64,000 bases of DNA from Anthopleura xanthogrammica (lineage: Eukaryota > Cnidaria > Anthozoa > Actiniaria > Actiniidae): assembly GCA_964019055.1 (NCBI GenBank), contig OZ025210.1:14429832-14493831 (forward strand), in the 5' to 3' direction. Positions 21,080 through 30,235 of this stretch are shown here, piece by piece. Within the stretch, counting starts at the first letter, position 1. Each line of letters begins with the position of its first letter. The notes beneath the pieces were generated by a model. It had not been told where the DNA came from. It searched no databases and saw only the letters and a list, made by a program, of their open reading frames with translations. Made by a program: the position numbers and the translations under genes.

Positions 21080-21664
21080 TTAAGTCTTGCTTAATTCTTC
21101 TCCATATTCCCTAACAAGTTGTTCCGCGGGTTCCAAAATTTCCGGAGCTGCGCCAAAGAAATCCATCTTCATGTGCTTTCCAACTTGGAAAAGAAAGTCT
21201 GCTAATGCTATGAATCTTCCTCCTTTCAGCGCGACAAATCCGATGTCGTTGGTTAAACTTTCTCTCAGAAACTTGTCGTTCTCCAAATCTTTGTTAAGTT
21301 CTTTTTTATCATCAATCGGAAGAACCCGTGAGATGACTTCTACTGCTATTCCCTGAAGTACGTTCATTAACCCGTTCGCCATCTTTGCCCCCGTGGCGGT
21401 CTGATATCTGTTATAGTATTTCTTAACGTCCTTTTTAGGTAATCTTTTGATATCTCCTAGACTTAGTTTGGCCCCCGTATATTCACTAATCGTTCCTAAT
21501 GTGGCAAGTATGCAAAGTTGTTCGCGCTTTTCCGCTACCTCTTCGTCATCCTCCTCCTCCTCAGGCTTTGACTTTGGCTTCTTCTTTGGGGGAGTTGTTT
21601 CCTTTACTTCTTCTGTCTTTGAGGGCGTGGATTTTTCATCGTATTGTTCCATGATGGATGCCAT
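21080..21664 (-). CDS. Polinton hypothetical protein, long paralog of a pair (194 aa)
   Basis: After a charged, proline-rich leader (about 45 residues), the protein has a helical domain starting KREQLCILATLGTISE and continuing KRLPKKDVKKYYNRYQTATG..ISRVLP, then a second helical part to the end. The first domain is closely repeated in the adjacent 95-residue protein at 21735-22019. A gataaagtaac motif precedes the ATG. No known family is recognised. The neighbours (packaging ATPase, capsid) suggest a morphogenesis or virion role. Confidence 0.6.
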   Translation of the reverse strand: MASIMEQYDEKSTPSKTEEVKETTPPKKKPKSKPEEEEDDEEVAEKREQLCILATLGTISEYTGAKLSLGDIKRLPKKDVKKYYNRYQTATGAKMANGLMNVLQGIAVEVISRVLPIDDKKELNKDLENDKFLRESLTNDIGFVALKGGRFIALADFLFQVGKHMKMDFFGAAPEILEPAEQLVREYGEELSKT

Positions 21665-21734
21665 GTTACTTTATCATCGTCAATATGTACTTAGATCAAG
21701 CATTTCTAGATCCAAAACTTCTTCTTCTTCCTTC

Positions 21735-22019
21735 TTATACTTCTTCTTCCTCCTTCTCCATCAGAAGTACGCGTGAGATGATTTCCCCTAGGAATCTATG
21801 AGCTACGTTCATGAACCCAGTCGTGGGCTGATACATCTTATGATATTCCTTAACATCCTTTGCTGGTAACTTTATGATATCTTCTACATTTAGTTCGCGT
21901 CCGACATGTTCGCTAATGGTTCCTAACAAAGCAAGTATGCAAAGTTGTTCGCGCTTTTCCCTTAAGTCTCCCACCTTCTTCTCGAACTTAGACTTTAGTT
22001 CTTTTTGGGGGGAATCCAT
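21735..22019 (-). CDS. Polinton hypothetical protein, short paralog of a pair (about 94 aa)
   Basis: The protein repeats the domain of its neighbour (REKREQLCILALLGTISEHV, then IKLPAKDVKEYHKMYQPTTG and EIISRVLL) but lacks the C-terminal half. I prefer the start at 22019 to the upstream in-frame ATG at 22046 because the shared motif gataaag lies just before it and it avoids overlap with the ATPase gene that ends at 22036. It is best explained as a tandem duplicate with a truncated end. Confidence 0.6.
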   Translation of the reverse strand: MDSPQKELKSKFEKKVGDLREKREQLCILALLGTISEHVGRELNVEDIIKLPAKDVKEYHKMYQPTTGFMNVAHRFLGEIISRVLLMEKEEEEV

Positions 22020-22035
22020 AATAACTTTATCATAA

Positions 22036-22668
22036 TCAAGATACACTTAAGCCTGGTACTTCTACGTAGGATTGATGTGGGTGTATTAAGCAAAAACATA
22101 TTCTGGAGTACCTTTCCTTCTTTAATATTTTCATCAAGGCGTTCCTCTCTTCAACATCCATAGTCCCTCCGAATTCTTCAAAGAGTAGCTTATTCGCTGA
22201 TTGACTTGGACTGTAGAAGGATATGATGCACGTAACGTTCTCGCGGAAGGGTTTCGCAATGGAGGTAATTTGCTGGGTTAAGACCCAAATAGAGATCTTA
22301 TCGTGTCTTCCCGAAAATCCCAGCCTAACGAAGTGATTCGACCTATTTTTTAACTCTTTTGAGAAAGCACAATCATCCAAAATAATTAGAGTCTCCTGCC
22401 CCGAGAATATGATCTTACACATGGAAAGTAGATCACAGATCTCGTTCACATCATCTGCCTTGGGCGACAGGACGATGAATCTAGGATCATCTTTAGCGAA
22501 GCCTCGGTAAGTAAGATTCTCCACATAAGTTGGACAGATAAGTACGATGTATTCGAACACGTATCGGAAACTATTCCTTAGCGTATTCACTAGGTAGTGA
22601 GTCTTTCCGCAATTCGTAGGACCTGTTATGATACAGTGAAAGGGAGTCTTATCTTTTAGTTCCTCCAT
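22036..22668 (-). CDS. ATP: Polinton genome-packaging ATPase (A32-like, FtsK-HerA type)
   Basis: The 210-residue protein has a Walker A loop GPTNCGKTH at residues 16-24, a Walker B strand LIILDD at 94-99, and a downstream WVLTQQ motif fitting the sensor glutamine of the HerA/FtsK class. Its length suits Polinton ATPases. Such enzymes use ATP to pump viral DNA into preformed capsids. It lies directly downstream of the major capsid gene, as is common in these elements. The sequence aataaataaga is immediately before the ATG. The frame is intact and all key residues are present. Confidence 0.92.
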   Translation of the reverse strand: MEELKDKTPFHCIITGPTNCGKTHYLVNTLRNSFRYVFEYIVLICPTYVENLTYRGFAKDDPRFIVLSPKADDVNEICDLLSMCKIIFSGQETLIILDDCAFSKELKNRSNHFVRLGFSGRHDKISIWVLTQQITSIAKPFRENVTCIISFYSPSQSANKLLFEEFGGTMDVEERNALMKILKKERYSRICFCLIHPHQSYVEVPGLSVS

Positions 22669-22726
22669 TCTTATTTATTGTATCATAACTATCCTTTAGT
22701 ACTTCATGGGGTTGGAGCCCCCACGT

Positions 22727-23974
22727 TTAGTACCAGTTTTGCTTGAAACTCCTCTTCTCGAACTCCACCAATCCGTCCGCCACGACGAATAAGTAACACG
22801 TCATTTCCTCATCTTCGCTCCCAGCAGTTCTCTTAATGTACAACTTCACCCCTCCCTTCGTAGCGTCCGAAACGAGTCCACTACCATGGATGCCTCCATC
22901 AGGATAAGTCCGTAAGTCAATCCACAGGGCAAACTTGTCCTCGTAAAACTCCTTTGGAGTTATGGTATCCGTTAATCCATATCGCATTACAATGGACTCC
23001 CAAAAGTCCGTTGGTATCATCCCATCGGAATACAACTTATGGGGCACGCTATTCACGTTGATGTCTACTTTGGTAATATTGGGGTTCGTGAACTTTTCTG
23101 AGTCCCTTTGGCCGGCCGTACATGGGTCTATGAATAGGATTAGGATTCCAGTCATTGATCGTAGGGGTAAGTTGATCTGTTCGTTGATTACAGTGGTCTT
23201 CTTCTTATTGATGGGGAAACTCTTGTGCATCAATACGTTCTCGTAGTAGAATCCCCTACCATCTTCGTAGCTGGTTAATGCTTCGTTTGCTAGATATTCG
23301 CTCGTAATGGTCTCGTACTCTAGTTCTAGATTGGATAAGGTATACTTTGCGTCCTCTTGGGTTGAGGTTACGATCTTCGCGTTTGTGGAAAAGGTAACCT
23401 GGAAGAGTAGAGTATCTACTAATCCGTTGGAATAATATACTCCATGAGAGTCGAGAATGGCGTGGGATATGGGGATTCTGTATCGTGTTCCATAGATCGC
23501 AGCAAGTGCAACTTCTGCAGAATCGGTCTCGACCTTATCTCCAGCTGCTGTTCTTAGTTTCCTCATGTTTTCCGAGGAGATCCCTTCTCTTAGCCTATTC
23601 TTTCGTTCTTCCTTTCTGAGGAATAAGTCACCGTAAGTTTGATAGAGATCATATCGAACCAAATCTTCTATTGGTCTTCCACCAAAGGTAACTCTCATCT
23701 CTTCAATAAGATTCTTACCCAGGTTATTAACCACGGTCTTATTTGCGTCAGAGGTGCTCCCATCCTTCAAAGTGAGATCCACTAAGAGTGCCACGCTTCC
23801 GGGAACAATGACAACGTTCTCCGGTAACTTGGGAATGTGAACATCCAACGTTCGTCCAGGATCCACTGTGACTGGACTAAAGCTCACGCGATGAATGTTC
23901 TTCTCTGCTTTGAGTCCGTAGGGCACTTTAAAGAACCTATCTACATCAAGCTTTTCTGGGATTGTTCTTGCCAT
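22727..23974 (-). CDS. MCP: Polinton major capsid protein (double jelly roll)
   Basis: The 415-residue protein is beta-rich and without membrane segments. Features that match the double-jelly-roll capsid proteins of Polintons are the early LPENVVIVPGSVALLVDLTL strand, NNLGKNLIEEMRVTFGG, a DLYQTYGDLFL helix, AGDKVETDSAEVALAAIYG, and the late segments LILFIDPC and GGIHGSGLV. Size and position beside the packaging ATPase fit. In the family such proteins form trimeric pseudo-hexagonal capsomers. Its gene is divergent from the integrase gene, with 41 bases between start codons and ataaataagaaag before its own ATG. Confidence 0.85.
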   Translation of the reverse strand: MARTIPEKLDVDRFFKVPYGLKAEKNIHRVSFSPVTVDPGRTLDVHIPKLPENVVIVPGSVALLVDLTLKDGSTSDANKTVVNNLGKNLIEEMRVTFGGRPIEDLVRYDLYQTYGDLFLRKEERKNRLREGISSENMRKLRTAAGDKVETDSAEVALAAIYGTRYRIPISHAILDSHGVYYSNGLVDTLLFQVTFSTNAKIVTSTQEDAKYTLSNLELEYETITSEYLANEALTSYEDGRGFYYENVLMHKSFPINKKKTTVINEQINLPLRSMTGILILFIDPCTAGQRDSEKFTNPNITKVDINVNSVPHKLYSDGMIPTDFWESIVMRYGLTDTITPKEFYEDKFALWIDLRTYPDGGIHGSGLVSDATKGGVKLYIKRTAGSEDEEMTCYLFVVADGLVEFEKRSFKQNWY

Positions 23975-24015
23975 CTTTCTTATTTATGTAATAACGAGTT
24001 ACTCTCTTAAATACT

Positions 24016-25095
24016 ATGGAGGAAAGAAGAAAGGAGGAACTCCCCCACGAAAAGAAACTTTCAAACGTTTATTACTCAACTGAAGGATATTGGAAGGGAT
24101 ATTCCGCGATCTCGAGACTATCCGAAGCTACAGGCATTTCCGAAGAGATCACGAGGAAGTGGCTTATTAAGCAAGCTTTGTGGCAAATTTACCTCCCTGC
24201 CCCCACGTACATTCCCAGATACCATTGGAACATTTCTGAGCCTGATCAGATCCATCAAGCGGACTTACTCTTTATGCCTCACGATACAGTGAAGAAAAAT
24301 ACTTATAAGTACGCTCTCGTCGTGGTCGACGTTGCTTCTAGATACGTGGATGCTGAACCTTTGACTGCGAAGTACTCCACGGGAGTATCTGAGGCTTTGG
24401 AAAGTATTTATTCTAGGAAATTATATTGGCCTGAAACTTTGATGGTTGATCCAGGAACAGAATTCAAGGGAGGTTTTACGAAACTTATGAAGAAAAGTGA
24501 CGTAGAAATCCAAAGATCAGATCCTGGAAATCACAGAGCACAATCCCTCGTGGAGCGTGCTAATCGAACGATCGCTGAGAAGCTGTTTAGTCATCAGTAT
24601 GCACAAGAGATGCTTATGGAAGTTTCTAAGACCCACGTTGGGGACACGAGGTCACGAGAATGGGTGGAACGACTTCCTAGCGTGATAAAGTCTATTAACA
24701 ACGAAGTCAAGAAGATTACTGGGAAGAAAGCAAAGGAGGCACAAAATTTAAAGTCCCTCGAGCTAAAAGATCCCATCTACAAAAGACCCGTGGGATCAAA
24801 GGAAAATAGGATCCCTGGAGGGGTTTTTGTTCGATACTTGTATGCCGCTGGGGAAGAGGAGGGAGGTCGACAGCGCGCTACTGACCCCATTTGGTCTATA
24901 GAAGTTTACGAGATATCGCGTGCGACCATTACTCCTAATCAACCTGTGCTTTACTATCTTTCTGAAAGTTGGGTAAATCCTTTGACTGATATGGGAAGGC
25001 ACGGGAGAAAGACTCCCAAGCGTTCTTTTGTTAGAGAAGAGTTACAGATTATTCCTGAGGACACGGAACTGCCGCCTGATGGTGTTTTGGGCTAA
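24016..25095 (+). CDS. INT: Polinton retrovirus-like integrase (rve, DDE)
   Basis: The 359-residue protein has a central rve core with the catalytic triad: D83 in HQADLLFMP, D145 in VDPGTEF and E180 in SLVERANRTI, with 34 residues between the last two. An N-terminal helix-turn-helix-like part (SRLSEATGISEEITRKWL) takes the place of an obvious HHCC zinc finger. A C-terminal SH3-like beta region (GVFVRYLYA..PVLYYLSESWV) follows. It would insert the element into DNA and create the short target duplication seen at both flanks. Its last codons overlap by 4 bases the end of the convergent polymerase gene. Unlike most neighbours it lacks an ATAAAG motif before its ATG. Confidence 0.92.
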   Translation: MEERRKEELPHEKKLSNVYYSTEGYWKGYSAISRLSEATGISEEITRKWLIKQALWQIYLPAPTYIPRYHWNISEPDQIHQADLLFMPHDTVKKNTYKYALVVVDVASRYVDAEPLTAKYSTGVSEALESIYSRKLYWPETLMVDPGTEFKGGFTKLMKKSDVEIQRSDPGNHRAQSLVERANRTIAEKLFSHQYAQEMLMEVSKTHVGDTRSREWVERLPSVIKSINNEVKKITGKKAKEAQNLKSLELKDPIYKRPVGSKENRIPGGVFVRYLYAAGEEEGGRQRATDPIWSIEVYEISRATITPNQPVLYYLSESWVNPLTDMGRHGRKTPKRSFVREELQIIPEDTELPPDGVLG

Positions 25096-28000
25096 AGATT
25101 GTTCATGTAGTGACCGTGGGCTAAGGTCGTGATAGGATCTCCTCGTAAGATTACTCGTTTGTCGTCCCTTGAGGAAAGAGCGATCTTATTGACCTTTTCT
25201 GAAGTTATTTCGTGTGATCGGCTTCTGAAGACTCGCATCGTTCTCATAAGTTCTTCTCCAGTAAATAAGCAATATTTGTAGTGGGGGAAGCGAATACTGT
25301 TTTCTACGACGCATCTTTTGATTCCCTTGCACTTCTTTTCCTCGTGGGGGAGTCCTTCTGTTCTGAAGCAATAGAGCTTCGCTCTTAGCGTAACGAATTC
25401 CGTGACTTGCTTTCCAGCTGTCTCGTCCTTCATCATTCCTCTTACTTTTTTGTTCACTCTCTTCTTTATTCCCGCGTGATCTTTGGGATAATTGCTTGTG
25501 TCAAATAACCTCTCGATGTCCCCTTCCATGTCTTTGTAAAGATCGTGCGTCTGGATTTCGTAGATTAGACTATCAGTATCAGTGTAAAGAAGGGTTACTT
25601 TGTACTTATACTTCTTCTTGACGTAGTTATAGTGAAAGTCATACATGAATTTCTTAGATAAGTCTAAGATGGACATTCCTAGGTAAATGGGCTTGTTGTA
25701 CTCTAAGTGCGTTCTTCTCATGTGAATGACGGCTAACTTTTCAGAGAAGGATTTGGCTCCAATGAAGTTCGGCTTACGAGTTAGCTTATTCGCTTGCTTT
25801 TCGTTTGTGACTAGGCGTATGTCTCGTCGATTACGAATGTTCTCCATGGTCTTTCCGAAGACAGAGTTGTTCATAAGCTTGAAGAAATCTTTCTCGAAAT
25901 CGTTCGTTGCGTTGGTTCTTAAGTCCGTATTTAGATCAATGTACTTTTTTAACCAAGGGGATTCTTCAAAGGAAATTCCCCTATGGATCTTCGTGATTCT
26001 TAGTCCCTGGCTTTCGTAAAATTTTAGAGTATCGTGATGTACTACGTAGTGTGACTTATCGTAGAAGTTCGGAATAAGCTTCATTACTCCACTTTTCGCT
26101 TTAAGGTGCTCTGGGGCAAGGGGATAGTCGTTATGGAGATTGTGCAATTCTTGAGGATACTTTAGATCAACGTCTAAGATACAGGGAATTCTTCTCCATT
26201 TCTCCAGCTTCTTTTCGTTCATCCATTTAAAGCCATTCGTTGGAAGGGATTGGGACATTGACCATCCGTAGAGGTTATTTGCGTCCCAGTAGGGAATGTA
26301 AGTGCTTTTTTCCTTAGGATTGTAGTTCTTCATGTACTTGTTATTAGCCTTTGCGTAGCGCTTACTTCCCACAGAGGCGATTCCCCCTCGGATTCCGCTT
26401 TCCATCATTAAGATCATGTCTATATCGCTGAGGAGTTCTAGTCGGATGTTCGTGATTTTTAACATGGCGTCCCAAGCAAGTCCAGGGGCCGTGTAATACC
26501 AAGCGGGATCTAAATCATAGTATCTTCTACAAACGATTCTGAAGTTCTCGAATACGTCCGCTAGGAGAAGTACGTCCGTTTGGAGATATAGGTCGTGATA
26601 GTCTTTCATCGTCTTCATGTCGAACGTTTTCCATACTTTTTGCGCGTGCTCATAGTCTTCTTTTGTGATGTCGCTATCGTTAAGATCTGAATGAAAGGCT
26701 TTCAGAGGAGGTAAGTGCGGCTCCTCTAACTTCGTAAGGGAATCCACGTACTCGTAGGGGTACACTCCTTTTCTCATCAATAAGTTAAGATGTTCGCCTC
26801 CGTAAAAGGAACTGATGACTTCGAACTGGTCTTTCGTTAGATTGTTGGTAAGGTTACTCAAGCTGGAGGACATGAACTTGTAGCTGTCGAGGAATCTCGC
26901 TTCTAAGAAAAGATCATGGATTTTCCCCTCTTTGTCCGTGTAGTGATCCACGATGATTCCCTTACTAAAAGAGATGTACTGTTCCTCATTCTTCGCGATA
27001 CACTTAATCTTACCTTTGCTGATTCCTAGGGCTTTTACGAATAGATGGGCGTCATATCCCGAAAGATTGTGGAAAAAGATGGGAATGAAGTTCGGAAGTT
27101 TGTACTGAAGATTACACTTATTATGCGCCGCCCCTCGGAATTTCCCTGTGAGATGATTGTGATCTCTTACTTTGTCCCTTCCTAGCTCTTCCTTACAGAT
27201 ATGGCAGTGCTTTGCTTCTTCGTATTCCTTTCGATCCGGGTCGGTCATTACCATCTTTTTCTTCTCGGAAAGTTTTTTGTATAAGAAAAGAACATCTTCT
27301 TCTATTGATCTCATAAAGTGTTCTCCCAAGTCTTCTTCCTCGCTTTGAGCTGTGTATTTCACGATTTTTGGAGGAAGCGCGTTTTCGTCGTATTTGATCA
27401 CGTAACAGTATCCCGAGGGCTTGTGCTTTTGGCATGGTTCTGTAAAAGATTTTTTTTGGTCTGAAGAACAAGAAGCGACTTTTTCCAGAATGCACTCAAA
27501 GTCGGCGTAGATGACGAAGGGAACTTTCATAGAATGAGGGTGGTTCTTGAACTGGAGTGCAGTTCCTTTGGGGGGAACGGTTACTTTTACGGATTTGTGT
27601 TGACCACACCATTCGGAATGGTCTCGGAGAACGTACTCGTTGGTAAAGGAGTTAAGACATCTTAAGCAGAAGTGTCTTTTATGTTCGTTACTCGATAGTT
27701 GAGAGGATAAGAGTCTCGAGATGTTCTTGATCCAACAATAGTGCTTCGTTTTCTCGTTGGAGATTAGTAGTAGGATGATGTTGTGCTCCCTGATTTCCCC
27801 TTCGTAGATTCTGAGGGGCTCGAATCCCCCCTTTTCGTAACCTAAGACACTAATCGCGTAGTCCTTGTTATTTTTCTCGAAGATTTCGATGTCTCGGAGC
27901 TCTAGGGGGAAGCGAAGTCCCTCCCAGTTTAAGTTTCTCGCGTTTTCCCTAAGTGCTCCTGATATTCTTTCAGGATGGTCTTTTCTTGGAGTAAATCGGG

Positions 28001-28739
28001 CAATGGTTACCGCCCACTTAAAGCACTGATCGTCTTTGTTCTGGGGGTTAATGATGGCCTTCTTTGTTAATAATTCTCGAGGAAGTGGAATGTACGTGCT
28101 ACCTCTTAGGGGTTCGTATTTCGCGAAATGAATGCTTAAGGATACTACTTTCCGTATGACCCAGCCAGAACCCTCATTCTGGAATTCAGCTACTCTTTCT
28201 AGAATGTCCTCGGAAATTTTCTCGTATAGGTTTATTAAGTTGGTGCTTTTTGTTACTATTTCTGGTACTGTGTGGAAATGTCCTTCGGTACTGACTTCTT
28301 GTCCATCATTTCCGATCTTATGGAACTCACAGGTTAAGTAGAACTTAATCTTCGTGGGTTTCTCAGCTATCGAGATGGTCTCTAAGACGCGTTTTTCCTG
28401 CTTCTTCATGAATATGCTGGGATCCACGTCATCATTACCCCCAAGAATCCTGCGTTCCTTAAGATACGAATCGAATGAGGATTTTTTCAGCGTATTCTCT
28501 TTTTCCGCTCTACGATAAATAACCTTTATTCTCTTCTTCAGCTTCGCGATCTTCATCTCAACGCGACTCCTAATCTTGGGACGAATCAGTGGTAATAACC
28601 ACTCTGAAAAATTTTTTAACTCCTCCTGGATTTTCTTGATGATGCGGGGCTTTGGATTTGAAGTTGACTTTGTCGGTCTTATTGGCGGGACTAGTGGTAT
28701 TTTAGTCTCAGGAATAGGGCTGTCTAAGATGTTCTGCAT
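25092..28739 (-). CDS. POLB: Polinton protein-primed-type family B DNA polymerase
   Basis: The 1215-residue protein has the exonuclease motifs Exo I (ADFE, D413/E415), Exo II (NLSGYDAHLF, D563) and Exo III (YLQTDVLLLADVF, D722). Its polymerase motifs are A (DANNLYGW, D819), B (LMNNSVFGK, near 957) and C (YTDTDS, D1054/D1056). Between Exo I and Exo II lies a cysteine-histidine zinc module (HCHICKEEL..DHNHLTGKFRG..HNKCN), as in the endonuclease-VII-type insert known from Polinton polymerases. The about 400-residue N-terminal extension could hold the terminal-protein part. All catalytic residues are present, so the enzyme looks able to replicate the element. No ATAAAG motif is seen before the ATG. 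Confidence 0.95.
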   Translation of the reverse strand: MQNILDSPIPETKIPLVPPIRPTKSTSNPKPRIIKKIQEELKNFSEWLLPLIRPKIRSRVEMKIAKLKKRIKVIYRRAEKENTLKKSSFDSYLKERRILGGNDDVDPSIFMKKQEKRVLETISIAEKPTKIKFYLTCEFHKIGNDGQEVSTEGHFHTVPEIVTKSTNLINLYEKISEDILERVAEFQNEGSGWVIRKVVSLSIHFAKYEPLRGSTYIPLPRELLTKKAIINPQNKDDQCFKWAVTIARFTPRKDHPERISGALRENARNLNWEGLRFPLELRDIEIFEKNNKDYAISVLGYEKGGFEPLRIYEGEIREHNIILLLISNEKTKHYCWIKNISRLLSSQLSSNEHKRHFCLRCLNSFTNEYVLRDHSEWCGQHKSVKVTVPPKGTALQFKNHPHSMKVPFVIYADFECILEKVASCSSDQKKSFTEPCQKHKPSGYCYVIKYDENALPPKIVKYTAQSEEEDLGEHFMRSIEEDVLFLYKKLSEKKKMVMTDPDRKEYEEAKHCHICKEELGRDKVRDHNHLTGKFRGAAHNKCNLQYKLPNFIPIFFHNLSGYDAHLFVKALGISKGKIKCIAKNEEQYISFSKGIIVDHYTDKEGKIHDLFLEARFLDSYKFMSSSLSNLTNNLTKDQFEVISSFYGGEHLNLLMRKGVYPYEYVDSLTKLEEPHLPPLKAFHSDLNDSDITKEDYEHAQKVWKTFDMKTMKDYHDLYLQTDVLLLADVFENFRIVCRRYYDLDPAWYYTAPGLAWDAMLKITNIRLELLSDIDMILMMESGIRGGIASVGSKRYAKANNKYMKNYNPKEKSTYIPYWDANNLYGWSMSQSLPTNGFKWMNEKKLEKWRRIPCILDVDLKYPQELHNLHNDYPLAPEHLKAKSGVMKLIPNFYDKSHYVVHHDTLKFYESQGLRITKIHRGISFEESPWLKKYIDLNTDLRTNATNDFEKDFFKLMNNSVFGKTMENIRNRRDIRLVTNEKQANKLTRKPNFIGAKSFSEKLAVIHMRRTHLEYNKPIYLGMSILDLSKKFMYDFHYNYVKKKYKYKVTLLYTDTDSLIYEIQTHDLYKDMEGDIERLFDTSNYPKDHAGIKKRVNKKVRGMMKDETAGKQVTEFVTLRAKLYCFRTEGLPHEEKKCKGIKRCVVENSIRFPHYKYCLFTGEELMRTMRVFRSRSHEITSEKVNKIALSSRDDKRVILRGDPITTLAHGHYMNNL

Positions 28740-28829
28740 TTTTTCGCTTCATGATAGCCTAGATATTCTTTGGAAACAATTTTCGCTTTCCACAGATCTC
28801 AAAGTTTGTCTTTGAGATCTTAATTGGCT

Positions 28830-29015
28830 CTAATTACTAGGATTGGGCTTATAAGGATAAGGCTGACTCATAAAGTCAGGATCCTTAGGTCGACGATATT
28901 GGTTGTATTGTACGGAATGATACGGATTGTTATGAGGGTTGTTCCAGTGCGGATCTATGTGTGGAACAGAACACATCTTATTAATCTTACTATTTATTCC
29001 TTTTCCTTTTGGCAT
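28830..29015 (-). CDS. Small Polinton protein next to the right repeat (61 aa)
   Basis: The frame from 29015 gives a short basic N terminus (MPKGKGINSKINK) and a histidine-, proline-, tyrosine- and asparagine-rich remainder (HNNPYHSVQYNQY, PYPYKPNP). A longer start at 29099 exists. I prefer 29015 because ataaagaaaag, the motif of other genes in the element, lies just upstream of it. Composition rather than homology suggests a real but low-complexity protein. It could also be a chance frame. Confidence 0.35.
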   Translation of the reverse strand: MPKGKGINSKINKMCSVPHIDPHWNNPHNNPYHSVQYNQYRRPKDPDFMSQPYPYKPNPSN

Positions 29016-29115
29016 CTTTTCTTTATGATAAGCAAGATTTTTTTTTTCGACTTTATTTTTATTTAGAAAAATCTTCTTTCTCCTTTCTTCTTCTCCCACA
29101 CCCCTGTGCTCACTC

Positions 29116-29560
29116 TCCTCCCCTCTCCTCCCCTCTCCTCCCCCATCTCCATCCTCACTTTTTGCGCGCGCTTGATCAGATTTTGGGGAAGGGTTCTTTT
29201 CCTTGAAGCCTTACTCTGGTTCAGATGTGATCTCTAGAGTTCAGAGAAGGCTCGTGGGGGCATGATGGGGGATTAGGGGGGTTGGTCGTGATGTTGGTAG
29301 TAGGGGGAAGGCGAGGGTGGGCGTGATTGGGGATTAGGGGGGCTGGGCGTAATGTTGGGAGAAGGGGGAAGGCGAGGGTGGGCGTGATGGGGATTAGGGG
29401 GCTGGTCGTGATCTTTGGACTTCAGGGAAGGTCTGGAGTGGTCGTGGAAATGGCGTGGCTTGGGCGTACCAGTGTATAAATTTAGGCGTGATTTGTTCGT
29501 GCGTGAGGTTGAGGGAGTGGTACAGGCGAGAGTGCCTCGGAACCGGCACTACATACCTAC
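29116..29560 (-). repeat. Right terminal inverted repeat of the Polinton
   Basis: The 445-base repeat is the reverse complement of 13709-14153 with about one mismatch noted (taatgtt versus the expected tgatgtt near 29350). Such identity between ends implies a recent insertion or replication-linked correction. Confidence 0.9.
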
Positions 29561-29580
29561 TCCCCAAAATACCGAGCTGC

Positions 29581-29716
29581 AATAGCTGTTGTTACGGATG
29601 CAACGAAATGAGATATTATTTTGTTTTAAGAATCTTACAAGTGAGGATATCGGGTCAATACAATGCTTGTTGTTTCATTTGCATCTCATTTGCATGCATC
29701 CGTAATAACAGCTATT
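29581..29716. repeat. MITE with 30-base inverted ends, beside the Polinton
   Basis: The left end aatagctgttgttacggatg and the right end catccgtaataacagctatt are inverted copies with one mismatch, and the match extends inward through gaaatgagat/atctcattt. The interior is AT-rich and non-coding. It lies 13 bases outside the Polinton's target duplication. Confidence 0.65.
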
Positions 29717-30159
29717 CGATCTAGGATTGCCTAGATGAAAACAACTCCGCAATTATTTTATTTATTTATTTAAATATTATTTATTATATTCTAGTATATT
29801 GTATTATATTCAAATTGTGAATAAATTGTTTAACATTCCTTCAGTTTTTCTAAGAACATCAGTAACAAACTCATAATATAGATGAACCTGTTTGACTAAA
29901 TACCGTGTTAGTATTCATGGGGATGGGGATGAGTTATTTTGTGGGTTAGGTCACGATTACGAAGTAATACCTTTGAATATTTATATGTACACAATTGTCA
30001 ACTACTTTTTCTATCGAAATCCAGTATCGAAACAACATTCGTTTTCATTATATTAGGTATTTGATATAGTTACGGTTTTCGAAGCATAACAGTTGAAAGA
30101 AATGAAAAAAATAAATGAATATAATAAAAACGAGTATGGATCTTGAATCGAAATTAACA

Positions 30160-30235
30160 ATGCACGACACCGCTCACCGTGCTATCACAGTGACTGTTTT
30201 CACCCAAATATTCACAGTTTTATGTTTCGTTCACG
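30160..30235 (+). pseudogene. Relic Alr-like leader exon
   Basis: A 76-base stretch from ATG aligns without gaps with the leader exons of genes C and D (ends ttatgtttcgttcacg). Its donor site is atatgc where the paralogs have gtatgc, so it cannot splice in the usual way. No D1 exon follows before the intact leader of gene D at 30543. Confidence 0.7.

Larger units (their letters stand above)
13709..29560. mobile_element. Polinton/Maverick self-synthesising DNA transposon, apparently complete
   Basis: The 15,852-base element is bounded by 445-bp terminal inverted repeats and flanked on both sides by tccccaa (13702-13708 and 29561-29567), in line with the 6-base duplications of Polintons. It encodes the defining set: protein-primed-type DNA polymerase B, retrovirus-like integrase, A32-like packaging ATPase, double-jelly-roll major capsid protein and a likely minor capsid protein, with about ten small genes. 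No frame is broken. No adenovirus-type protease was recognised. Polintons are thought to be able to form virions, but whether this copy does cannot be read from sequence. The base composition is richer in G+C than the flanks. Confidence 0.95.

Noticed and set aside
27193..27495. 100-residue minus-strand frame within POLB, and plus-strand frames within the capsid and integrase genes
   Set aside because: Shadows of long genes in other frames.
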